From Cichorium intybus (taxonomy: Eukaryota; Streptophyta; Magnoliopsida; Asterales; Asteraceae), in NCBI GenBank assembly GCA_023525715.1, contig CM042015.1, forward strand, positions 84,403,250-84,467,249: DNA of 64,000 nt. Direction: 5' to 3'. A program made the position numbers and the translations under genes. A model generated the notes under the pieces. That model did no database searches. It worked only from the letters and a program-made list of their open reading frames with translations, and was not told where the DNA came from. Below, in pieces: positions 46,023-57,800 of this stretch; position 1 is the stretch's first letter; every line of letters starts with the position of its first letter.

Positions 46023-46681
46023 ATGATATTATTAGTCATTAATACTTATATTTTTGATAATTGCTATCATAATCATAAATATTAATACGATATAAGATTG
46101 TAATGTTCCTAAAAAACCTTTACTTTGAAGCCAAGATAAAAAAATAAAAAAATGATAACCCTTCCAATTAGTGGCTTTTTGCAAATGGTGCAACTGTTTG
46201 TATCTTTGATCCGAGGGTCGATGTTGATTTTGAATGCAAAAAATAAAAATACGCCCATGAAATACAATTTTTTGAGTGGAGGAGAAAAACATAAAAAAGA
46301 GAAAGGAGGGAACATAGTGGATTAAATAAAAAGAAAAAATGCTCAAGCCATTTCAGCTACACTATTTTTACTGGCTAAACAAATTACATCTTGTATATAT
46401 TTGAAGATTAATAGGTAAATCAATATGTGTAGTCACCACGCCATATATATATATATTAAATTAGTGGATTTCTATAATTCCATTAACTCGATTTAGGGTC
46501 AACAATTCGATTGATTTACCTATTAATGAGTTTGCATCTGAAAATTAATTATTGGATTTGTATAGATAATTTGTATCTATAAGGGGCCTTTTCTTTCGTC
46601 TTGCCAAAAACCCAAAATATTTTTAAACACCCGGACCTTTCCATTCAAATATTTCCAATCTAAAACTTAACATATTAATAA

Positions 46682-46712
46682 CTAGGCGTATACCCACGTG
46701 TTGCGCAGGAGT
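46682..46712 (-). mobile_element. inverted Helitron 3' terminus
   Basis: On the minus strand the sequence is CCTGCGCAACACGTGGG, then a short spacer and CCTAG followed by T. This is the usual plant Helitron 3' layout of a GC hairpin, CTAG end and T target base. The element body would lie to the right; its 5' end was not found. Confidence 0.5.
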
Positions 46713-46880
46713 AAAATTATATAATAAAAATGTTGGTTGGTCACCTAAACTTTAAACTTTTATATTCAATCTAAACATACAATACTAAATATAAATGATT
46801 ATCATAATATATATCATGTATTAATAATAATATTTGCATCCAAAACTTGAAAAAAGTTACACAATAACCCTTTTGAATTC

Positions 46881-47002
<122 letters not shown>

Positions 47003-47681
47003 TATACTATAAACCATATATAAATTACAACACTCTTAATGCATAGAAGTCTTAATTTTTAAGACTGTACAAGTCTTTTAAGCATGAATATACTTGGGTA
47101 AATATCTTCCACGGTGTCTTTGTTTTCTGATTATTCATTTCATGAGGGCCCACAATTTTAAAGACAAAGTATTCAAACAAAGATGGAGGAAACTTTGGGC
47201 GGTTGATTCAAAATTTGGCCAGTTGATTCAAAATTTGAATGAAATGGAAAAGGGATAAAATGTGAAAGTTTATTCTCTCTGTCTCTCGCAAAAACCCTAA
47301 TTGCCTTTGTACACAACCACCCTTACCTCCCCGATTACCAGCCGCCACCACCAAACTCATCCCTACGGCTACAACAAGTTATGACCACCTGTATCATAAA
47401 AACCCTTGTTCGTTATTTATCTCTATCGCTGTGACCACCGGCCAGCTCCTTATAATTGGTACCACAATTTTCACCGTCTACGCCATCGTGTTCACCAGCA
47501 TCGAGTGCACCTCTCTCTACCAACATAAATGATGCAGGGGCACGGAAGCAATCCAAAATGGAACCAAAAACCTAGATGTAGATCTAATTTTACGGTTACT
47601 TTCACTCCTTCAAAGTAGATTTGTATCTCTTCTACTTTCGGTATCTCCAAATCCAGGTACGCTAATTTCTCTAAACCATAA

Positions 47682-48492
47682 GTTGCTGATGGTGGTGGTA
47701 CGCTAATCTTTGTTGGCTTTATGTTTGTATCCAGGCGAGATGGGGGGATAATTTAATATTAAAAATTATGTGCGTAACTATTGCCTACCGTAATACCACC
47801 GCCTCGACCAAAATTACGATTGCCGAAATCCCGTGACCAACGATCGAAGCTGTCTTCTCCGGCCAATTCCACGCCGACGATTTAACATCCACCCTCGCCG
47901 ACGCCGGTGCTCCACCTCCAGCCACACGATTCTGCCATCGTCGTTCCTGCAATCGCTATTTCAGGTTTGTCAATCGCGATACTGATTTCTACAATCGATG
48001 GTTAAGACGGAAGCGTGATAGGTCCAATACTAAATTGGTTGTATCAGAAATCACCAGAAATCACTCCTTTTGATGCTCGTACTTCGTCCCGTAAGTATGT
48101 GAGAAACAATCAGATGGTTCAAAAGTTCACATTTGGAGGAGGTCTTGTGGATTTGGTGGATTCGGCTACCGATTTGTCTAACTGCTTGGTTGATTCTCTA
48201 ATTGATACGGAAGAAGGAATTAAAAACAATTCCGAATTGAATGATAGTGGTATCGATCTCAGTTCCTCAATTGTATCTATCTCAGTTCCTCAATTGTATC
48301 TATTTCAGTTCCTCAATTGATGCTACTGTTAGTCCAAAAGGTTAGATGCGGGAAGGAGATGAATGGAATCATAGATGAAACTGGAACTTGTTCCTGATGC
48401 CTTCGTGTTTTGATCAGGTACTTTAACATTGAAATCCACAGGTTGCTGATGGTGGTGGTTCGCTAATCTTTGTTGGCTTTATGTTTGTATCT
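47682..48492 (+). repeat. pair of 51-bp direct repeats 760 bp apart
   Basis: GTTGCTGATGGTGGTGGT through CTTTATGTTTGTATC occurs at 47682-47732 and 48442-48492 with only a base or so different. The repeats bracket a 48-kb exon-like block and suggest local duplication or fusion during capture. Confidence 0.75.
48015..48320 (+). pseudogene. exon-like gene fragment of unknown origin with a 23-bp triplication
   Basis: The frame reads SPEITPFDARTSSRKYV, then KFTFGGGLVDLVDSATDLSN and NNSELNDSGIDLSSS, a composition typical of real coding DNA, but I do not recognise the gene. It ends in three tandem copies of a 23-bp unit (48258-48320; the third has a substitution). Because 23 is not a multiple of three each copy shifts the frame. 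Another exon-like stretch follows at 48540-48650 (FFRLLLLSISLKEAISADD). Confidence 0.35.
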
Positions 48493-49825
48493 CCCCTTTT
48501 TACCTTTCTTTTTTTCCAGCTTTACCCCCATGTCCGTCTGCTGCTGCTGGCTTCTTCAGACTATTGCTTCTGAGCATATCACTGAAAGAAGCCATCTCTG
48601 CTGACGATATTCCAGAAAGAGTTTTCGATTTCTTCATTGCATCTTTCTAGAAAATCACAATGGTTGGGAAACATATAAGTCTTCATTCTTCTCCATTGTA
48701 GCCTATGTGTGTGTTTGATACTTCTTTTACTTGAATCAGGTTTGTACTTTGTATGTTTTATTGTACCTGAGCTTTTTTTTATTGTGACAGGGTTTTGCTT
48801 GGGATTTTACTGTAGTGTGAAGAAGAGAGAAAAGTTTATGGTACAGATTGTCTTTCTGGTGATGTTTTCAAGTATGGCCCTCATAAAATTTAGTTTTTAT
48901 GTTAATGGCATCCTCCTTTGATGTTGGACTAATATAATTTTTGGTTTTTTTTTTCGGCTATTGTCTGATGTGGACTAATAGCATCATATTGTCAGGTCTG
49001 TGGGATGGTTAAACTTAGAAGTCTTCCTTTAGCATAAAAACCAAATTTGATGTGATTAGCAGTTTTAAACTTTATTTGAACAAATCACCATATTTTATAA
49101 TTGAAAAGCATCATATGTTTAAGATAAGATGTTACAAGTGTAGGTTGAATTTAGCTATTATTCAAAAAGAAACAAAAGTATGTTGCTATTATTAGTAAAT
49201 AAGTGTAAGTTTGATTCTATTATATGTAAAATAGTGACATACTTTACATTTTCTTTTTTTACCAAAATAGTGACATACTGATGATATGCATTTTTTGTAG
49301 TTTTTACAGGTTGAGATCAAACGAAGTCAAGTAAACAGAGACATTTCTTTCACTGTAGCAATAGTTCCACCATAGCAATTCAACTACTCAAGTACTGATT
49401 ACAAACACAAAAAACACGACCTTCAACACCATCAAGGTCCCTCTTACTCTCTCTATACTCTGCCTCTAACTTTGTGTGTGGGTTTACCTGTTTGAAATTG
49501 ACTCTAAAACACCACTCTTGGGATTACATTGGAATTTACGTTGTTTTTTCTGAAATCAGGGACCAAAATTGCTAAAAAAAATCATCTTTTTCCAGTTTCC
49601 TTGAAAAACAAGTTTTATTTCTTAAATTTGTTATAAGGGACTGAAATTGCAAAAACGAATTATTTTTATCTCTGTTAAAGCATTGTGGTTCAATGTTGTA
49701 TGTCATTGAGGTTTTTTCCCCTTCTTTTCTGGATTTTCCCCTTATTTTGTCGTGGATTTTTCCTCTTATTTTGTCGTGGCTTGTAATGTAAATAAACTAA
49801 TCTTTTTTTTTCCCTTTTTTGTTAG

Positions 49826-50130
49826 GATTCATATAATAGAAAAGGCAATCAACAAAATCTTGGTACAATCAAGTCTTCACATCTGTGTATTGATATTATT
49901 GAGTACACAAATCCAATAGAAACTGCAGTGTGTAATCTTGCATCAATTGCATTACCAAGATATGTTAGAGAGAAGGTATGACTTTGGATTTTATGTTCTT
50001 AAATTTGATTTACATTTTTGATTTTTTGTTATGCTTCATTTTATATTTTTTTTTTCAGGGAGTTCCAGCTGAATCTCAACCATCAAAGCTTGTTGGTAGT
50101 AGAGGTTCTAACAACCGAAAGCTCATCCTT
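49826..50130 (+). pseudogene. RNR1: ribonucleotide reductase large subunit fragment (two exons)
   Basis: Exon one (49826-49975, after GTTAG and before GTATGA) encodes 50 aa with NQQNLGTIKSS, IIEYTNPIETAVCNLASIA and LPRYVREK, a conserved part of the class I ribonucleotide reductase large subunit. Exon two (from 50059, after TTTTTCAG) reads GVPAESQPSKLVGSRGSNNRK and then loses similarity near 50130. The frame is open and the splice sites are intact. It is only a small internal portion of an enzyme of about 800 aa, so it cannot be functional; no other RNR exon was seen on either side. Confidence 0.8.
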
Positions 50131-50232
50131 ATAAATCTCTATTTATCTTCTTCAATGTGAGTGTGTGACAGATATAGGAATTAACAGCTGGAAAGCTTTT
50201 ACATGAGTTCAAGTTTCTTGAATGACATATTA

Positions 50233-50586
50233 AATCAATGGATTTTCATTCTCTTGAGCTTCTTCTAGCAACAGGTACTATTTTTTTTTTGTATTTTTAT
50301 GTTTGAAACCAAGTTTAAACTTATAAACTTTTATTCCAAGTTCATCAGACAAAATAGTAAACTTTTGGGACTTGGACACATTTGAATTAATTGGAACAAC
50401 TCTACCAATTGTACCATTTTTTTCTACAAAAAAATGAAAAAAATCCTCTTTTTGTCATAATATTCGAAATATTTGTTTTATTCAAGAAACATATCTCTTA
50501 TAATTATCCAGGCAACCAGTGTAATATCAATTACCTTTCATCCAGATGGGAGAAATTTATTTTGTGGGTTAGACAGCAGTTTAAAG
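50233..50586 (+). pseudogene. KTN80: katanin p80 (WD40) fragment, three exons
   Basis: Three pieces follow the WD40 order of plant katanin p80: KSMDFHSLELLLATG (50233-50274, before a GT donor); SSDKIVNFWDLDTFELIGTT (about 50345-50405); and, after a CCAG acceptor, ATSVISITFHPDGRNLFCGL and DSSLK (50512-50586). Katanin p80 is the regulatory subunit of the microtubule-severing complex. The middle piece has an imperfect acceptor. This is a captured internal fragment lying 100 bp after the RNR1 fragment. Confidence 0.7.
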
Positions 50587-52060
50587 GTTTTAACCTTTTC
50601 CATTAAACTAAATCTTTTTCTTACTAAAAAGATTTGTGTTCACCTAAATGTCCTTAAACCTGGTAAGCAGGTGTAACTCACTAAACCAGAAATCAATCAA
50701 CTCTGTGTTGTTTTTAAAGAAATTTTGACAGTAATGGCAATGTACTTTAGCCTAACATTGACAGTTTTGGTCCTTTTGACAGATATGAAAATTTTTGACA
50801 GTTTCGGTCATTTTCTTAAAATATTGTCTAAATGTTTAATGTTTTGGTAGTAAGACGTTCTAATGTGTGTAGTAAGAGAATCTAATAATTGTAAGTACTA
50901 AAGCCAAATCAAGTTAATCTTTTGAATTTGTGAAAACAACGAAAGTGGGAACTTCGAAGCAAAATGATTGTTTTCTAAAAATTTTATTGTTTCTTTGTGT
51001 TTACTTTACGAGTTGCAGGTATGAAGCAGACCACATTCCGGGGGCTAATTCGTCCAAAACCCCAAAAGAAGCCAATTCACCAATCACTTTAACCAAAAGC
51101 ACTCAGCTTACCAAATGCATTCTTTAGAGTGAGACCACACCATAGGGGCAATTTCATCCAACCCCAACAAAGAGCCAACTTAATCAAGCTGTAAAACCAG
51201 TTACCTTGAGAGGGTTAACATTTTAGTATATTTTTAGTCGTTTAAATGCAATATTGTTTCATTTTAGTCGTTATAATGCAACCTACTTCTCAGATTCTGT
51301 GTAAAATGAAACCTGATGTCGGTTTAATAAAATCACATTTCAACACAATGCACTTTTATAATTCAATGTACTTTCATTTTAGTCATTTTAATACAACCTA
51401 CTTTTCATTTCCTATTTAAAATACAACCTACTTTTAGCCCATGCGATATATTGGGTTAAAGTCTATTGATTTGTTGGTTTTTTTTCCGGGTTTTGCACTT
51501 GGTCGAGTTGGCCCCTGCAACATGATTGGTTCTTAATCTTTGACCTCTTGATGTGGTTCAACCCTCTTGGGTTTTATTTCCTGTTTCTTAGTTTAGATTT
51601 CCTTTAATGTATGTTTCACATTAAATGTTTATTACATTAGTCTCTTGTACGTGTTTGAAAAGTAGTGTTGGATCTACTGCAGTCGATATAGAAAACAAAA
51701 TGCAACTTTGCCTGTCTATTACATAAGTCTCGGATGGTTTCAGCTTGGTTGCGGAGGTGCAGCCGGCTTTTAGACGTTCTATTTAGAGGTTGGTGATTTC
51801 GGTTTATAGATTGGTGAATCTGTAGTCTCTTTTGGTTCCGGGTCCGGGTCCGGGTCCGGGTCCGGTCCGGTTCTTCTGGACAAATGCTCATCTGTATTTT
51901 GGAATATGATATGTCTAAAAAAAGCACTACTCACATAAAAAAAACTATTCGCCGAAAAAAATTACTCGCCAAAAGGAAACAATTCGACACCTTAAACTAT
52001 TCACCGGAACAACCTAATGTTCGCCACCGATAGTAATTAATCGCCAAAAAGAAACTATTA
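50587..52060 (+). other. Helitron interior beyond the gene fragments
   Basis: An exon-like piece after GAGTTGCAG (51020-51127: YEADHIPGANSSKTPKEA) is not recognised. The remainder is AT-rich, with a (GGGTCC)n-type short repeat at 51838-51865 and TATAC-poor spacer, up to the Helitron 3' end. Confidence 0.35.
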
Positions 52061-52091
52061 TCCGCCGCCGCATTGCGCGGGTACGCAGCTA

Positions 52092-52211
<120 letters not shown>

Positions 52212-52274
52212 AAACATAAAAAACCTACAAACATACTTTTAAAAGACTTAATTATAGACATCTAATATTTTGTG

Positions 52275-52276
<2 letters not shown>

Positions 52277-52368
<92 letters not shown>
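52277..52368. repeat. second (AT)n microsatellite on the right side
   Basis: About 45 AT units, separated from the previous tract by some 68 bp of unique sequence. Confidence 0.97.
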
Positions 52369-52370
<2 letters not shown>

Positions 52371-52645
52371 GATTTGTATACACTTATAAGTTTTATATAG
52401 AATTTGTTTATCATTGTAAGGGTATTTAATAGTTTATGAGTTTTCATTTCTTTTCTTCTTATCCCTTTCTTTAAATAATGGTGATTAAATTGTTTAGCAA
52501 TTATCAATTAATCCTCACTTCAAATTGTAAATATAAACGTTAATTGAAAGTAGTTTATGTAATCATGAAGTTTTATGTGACTGATCTTTTGGTTTTTATT
52601 TTAGTTTAATTTTAACTTTTTAGGAGTTATATTTGGATTTAGCCA

Positions 52646-54190
52646 TGTAATTAAGATTTTAAATTTTTGAAGATGAAAATAATAAAAGTAAAATAAGTTT
52701 GTTATTTTACATTACGCTAATGACTAAGCTTATAGATTAATCAATTTAAAAGTAAAACCTATATAAAATTAAATTTTTAACATGAGTAAAATAATTTAAT
52801 TTTTAAACACTCACATTAATGGTTTATATTAATGAAATTTAGTCACCCATTTATCAACAATATCTATTCTTATTACATTTATTTAACTATGAAAGCTATA
52901 TATACAACAATTAATTTTAATAAATAAAGTTAAAAATAAACAAACTATTAAAATAAGATTAACTCAAAATACAAAATAAACACGACATCATTGTGCTAAA
53001 ACTTAAATAGAAACTTGAACGACCAAACGCGGCGACAATATAATATTAACCATAAAAGTATGAATAAAAAGGTTCTTCTATAATAAAAAGGTTCTTCTAA
53101 TATTATGGGAAAAAACCATACACGAATAATATTACATCCAAAATTTAAGTCATTTTTCATACACTTTAGATAACAAAATCTGAAAAATATGAAAGGAATG
53201 TGTGAGTAACTAAAAAGAGAAGTGAAGCAAGTATAATTTTAATATTTTAATGTTTTTATTTAGGTAAAACCTATTAATTAACCAATCAATAAAGTCAATT
53301 ATATCATTCACTTATCATATGTTTAAGATTTTAAGTTTTTGAAGACGAAAATAATAAAAATGAAATAAGTTTGTTATTTTACATTAAGTTAATGGCTAAG
53401 CACATAAATTAATAAATTTAAAAGTAAAAACTATAAAAAAAAATAAAACTTTCAACATGACTAAAATAAGATAATTTTTAAATATCCTCATGAATGGTTT
53501 TCACTAATAAATTTAGTTGCATGTTCATCAACAACTTCTATTCTTATTACATTTATTTAACCATAGAATTTATCAAGATTGTAAAAATCGCTTGACGGTA
53601 GCTTGACGGTCGAGTGTGATTAAGAGATTACTCGGAGACCCTAAATCATAAATGAATTCATTTAAATATATATAAATATAACAAAATAGCAAAGTTTGAT
53701 TTATTTTATTCCGAGATACACATCAAATATTATGTATTTGTTTATTTTTATTCTTTAATATTGATTTTTTCTAGTTTTCTTGAGTTATTAGAGAGTGTTT
53801 GTGTCGTCATTTAAAATAAAAAAATAAATAATAAGTGAAAAAATAAAAATGTGAAAAAATGACCGCAAAGACTGATTAATTGATCGTCAAGGTGGATATT
53901 AGACCGATTTTTACACCAAACCGTCAAACTGACCAATTATACCTAATCGTAATCGGTTGAAGACCGCCAATCGATTAATCGGCCGCCAAGGCCGATTTCT
54001 GCAACACTGAAATTTATGTATACAACAATTATTTTTAATAAGTAAACTTGAAAATAAAACAACCAATTAAAATATGATTCTCTCAAAATACAAATAAACA
54101 TGACATCATTGTGCTAAAAATTAAAATAGAAACATGGAAAATTAAACACAAATTATATAATATTAGTTTAAATACTAAGTATTTAACATT
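52646..54190. repeat. direct duplication of an AT-rich segment
   Basis: Copy A (about 52646-53050) and copy B (about 53318-54190, excluding an inserted MITE) share, in order, AAGATTTTAA.TTTTTGAAGA, GTTTGTTATTTTACATTA, TTCTTATTACATTTATTTAA, ATACAACAATTA and ACATCATTGTGCTAAAA. Neither has a coding frame. The sequence type is unknown. Confidence 0.7.
53574..54009. mobile_element. 436-bp hAT-type MITE inside duplicate copy B
   Basis: Termini are imperfect inverted repeats: CAAGATTGTAAAAATCG at the left, and CAGTGTTGCAGAAATCGG read inward from the right. Flanking 8-mers GAATTTAT (53566-53573) and AAATTTAT (54010-54017) match at 7/8, the hAT target size. Copy A of the surrounding duplication lacks the insert, which fixes its boundaries independently. 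The interior contains repeated TGACGGT and ACCGTCAA motifs and AATCGATTAATCGG-type sequence. Confidence 0.7.
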
Positions 54191-54199
54191 TGTATTTGA

Positions 54200-54831
54200 A
54201 AAAACATATTAAACACTTACAAATCATATAAAGAGAATATACGTAATTCAACATAAACTTCATATATTAAAACACTATGTATTGCAATAATCATTGATGC
54301 CGCAAACTAACTTTTCAACTCTTCATATTTGAATTACAAATCTCTTCAAACATATGTATCTTTTTGTGAGCAAATATTATTTATATACTACTAATATAAG
54401 TTACAATGTGTATACATGAGGAAAATAAAAAGTCATTACCAATTAATAATCATAACTTAAAAAATCTTGAGTTGTAAGTATTAAGTATACATAAGTTAGA
54501 AAACTCTTAAATTGTAATGAGATTTTCAAATGAATATAGTGCTAGTATATGAGTTATATTGATTCATATTCATTTGAATGACCTCAATTATAAGATTTAT
54601 AACGATAACGATAATGATATAATGATTATGATATTTATATCACAAAAATCAATAAATCGAATAGTTTCCATTAGACTCCTAACTTTCATTTATGGTAAGT
54701 AGCTAGATTACAATATTTCAATATCCCCAAAAAAAAAAATGTCAATAAGTGGCTTTTTAATGTAATTAAGTAGGTTCAAAAAAAGATCATGACAACAATA
54801 GCCCCTTGAGGCATACTATAAACATACATTA
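54200..54831. other. 3' flank of the receptor kinase gene
   Basis: AT-rich DNA without a recognisable frame; the kinase 3'UTR on the minus strand must lie at its right side. Confidence 0.45.
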
Positions 54832-57800
54832 TTACTTGGGTTCAACTTTTGCGGTGATATTGTATCCCCCACTATAGTCGAACGAATTACTATCATTATT
54901 CGGTTTGAATAAATCTTCATTGTATGGATGCTTAGGTGTACCTTGCACAATTCCGAACGATGATGCCGATGTTGAGTTTGTTCGGAGTCCATCACTCACT
55001 AGAATGGACTCAAGTGCTTTCACTATATCGCTCATTGTTGGACGGTCTGCAGCCGATTCCTCCACACACCGCATCGCTAATTGTACAAATCTCCCAAAAC
55101 CTGTCAAGAATTCTGTGTCTTTGAGATTGGGATCGATTATTTCCCTCAATCCGTATTCCTCTTCGTCGGTTTTATCCATGGTTAGTCTCACCTCTCGCAC
55201 AATATACTTCCCTTTTATGATCGGTTGTTTAGCGGTTACTAGTTCAAGCATCACCACCCCAAAACTGTACACATCGCTCTTATCGGTTAATTGTTGTGTC
55301 ATGTAGTATTCCGGATCGAGATATCCCTGTAACATATATCAATTTGTAGAAATATTAGATGTTGGAGGTCATGATCACTACGAAATTAGGGCGAAATTTG
55401 ATACGTACCAATGTACCCTTAACTTGAGTGGATACATGGCCTTTTTCGCTGTCGGAAACTAGTTTAGACAGCCCGAAATCTGCAACTTTTGCGGTGAGGT
55501 GTTCGTCTAGAAGTATATTAGTCGATTTGATGTCTCTATGAATAATAGGAGGATCTGCAAGATCATGTAGATACGCTATTCCTCTTGCTGAACCAAGAGC
55601 GATACGAAGTCTCCTCTTCCAATCTAGATGAATTCCCGATTTGCCTGTGATTCAGTTGTTCAATGAGTTTTGTGAAAAAGATGTCGTATGGAATGATTCG
55701 GTTGGATTTTTGGGTTACCTGACAAGCTTTCTCGAAGGGTTCCTTTGGGCATATACTCGTATACCAACATTTGCTCTCCTTGTTCGAAACAAAACCCTAG
55801 TAGTCCCACAAGGTTCTTGTGATGAACTCGAGAAAGCAATTCGATTTCTGTCTTGAATTCCAGCCCACCTTGCATGGATCCTTGTTGAGCTCTTTTGATT
55901 GCAACCATTTGCCCTCCTGGAATCACTCCTCTATAAACCTATCAAAAACCGAAAACATGATTAAACAAAGAAAATAATCATCTTCTTGAGGTTTACATAT
56001 ATAATTGTATACATATACCTTCCCATAGCCACCGGATCCTATCTGATTAATCTCAGAGAAGTTCTTCGTGCTTTTCTTGAGTTCATCGTAAGAAAACCAT
56101 CTTGCTCCCTTCAATTGTGGTGCACCTCCAGTGTCTTTAGAACTTGGAGCCCACGATCCTATTGAAAATGGTTGAAATTAGCCATGGGAAAGACGTAAAT
56201 ATGGTGAAACCGAACCAGAAACTTATATACACGATGAATAAAAGGTAGCTAACTGAAAATTACCGAAAGGTTTGCTTAAAAAGATTGCTTTTTCAGCACG
56301 TTTCTTTTGTTTAACAGCGTAGAACACAAGTCCCGCAAGTACGAGGATCAAAAGGGTGCAACCAATCGAGATCCCGATCACAGCTCTAACTCCAATACCA
56401 CCGCTGCCATCTAAATTTTTTGAAAAACGTGACAAAAAAGAGCGTTTTTATAATTAGCGATAGAAATTCCAGATTTTCTAGTGGTGTTATAAAGATTTAC
56501 AATGTAAACATCTAGATTCACCTGAGAATGAATAAGGAGATGCAATAAAAAAGTAAGGTCCGAATCCAGGTGGAGGCTTGTACGTTTGATTACTCAAGAA
56601 AAACCCCATCATTTGAACCTCCGTTCGCTTAAAATGCTTACTCTTTGATGGAAAAAAGTTAACATTCACCTCAAGATAATCGAAGCTATTGAAGGAAGGG
56701 TTATGCAACGCAACCGAGTCCGGGCTAAGGTTTAGTTTTGTCCAAAGGCTCGTTTCTAGTGAATGCCACAAGGTAACATTCGATAAATCTCTAAACGAAG
56801 GTGCTCGAAAAGTCAACGTGCCTTCGTATGGATACTCACAATTGCAATTTTGAGGGCTTAGTTTTTGATCGGGTCGACATGATTTGGTCCCGCAATTAGC
56901 GACGCTTGTAGAATACGTATTTTGGTTTAGCTGTTGGAGTTGGCAATATGTACTGGTCCCAAGTGTCGTATCGCATACCGGATTCCCATACAATCTACAA
57001 AAAGTTATAAAAAACAAAAGATAATTATCGTGTACGTACGTACGTACATCAATATATTTATATAAACAACTTGTTCTTACTCGAGTATGTTTTCGTAATC
57101 GTTACTGAGTGTTACGTTGGCAATTTTATTGCTTTGCAAATCGACAAGCTGTAGTTGACCGCCGATGTTGTCACCCATACTGAATGTATCGTTGAGAATG
57201 TTGTTCTTCAATTTCCTATTCCATGGTCATCAATATTAAAAAAATCTATCATTTTCTAGTTAATCAATATCGTACAAAGGAAAATCGTTCCCCGAATGGT
57301 CCATTAACATGTGAAACTACTATTTTTCAACTTCAAAACTTAAGTTGATCGTTTAGATTCTTGAGGAAAATTTATTGAAGTCGTTAGGTAGATTAAAAAT
57401 CGACTACACTACACAAACTTTCAAGTGAGTTCCAAAGTTTATGGGTTTGACCTAAAAAGTAAGTATATTTCTTTCCTAGAAACAAAGGAGTATTGAAAAT
57501 AAAATCTTACACTTGTTGAATTCCTGCTAAACCAAAAAGGGCCTGTGGAAGCTTCCCTTTGAGTGATCCAAATTCCATAACGCTGATGACGTAGTAAAAA
57601 TTTCATTATTAGATAGCTTTTCATGAGGACAAAAGGCCGCAACATATTAGGTCTTGAAAGTGGCTAGATGCAAGAAATACAATATATTTTCATTTATTTG
57701 TGTATTATAGAATCTTACATTTATTTATATTATAGCATCGAACTTTATTTTTTTCTTATTAAGAGGTACTTTGAAAATTCTACCAAATAATATAGCTTTG

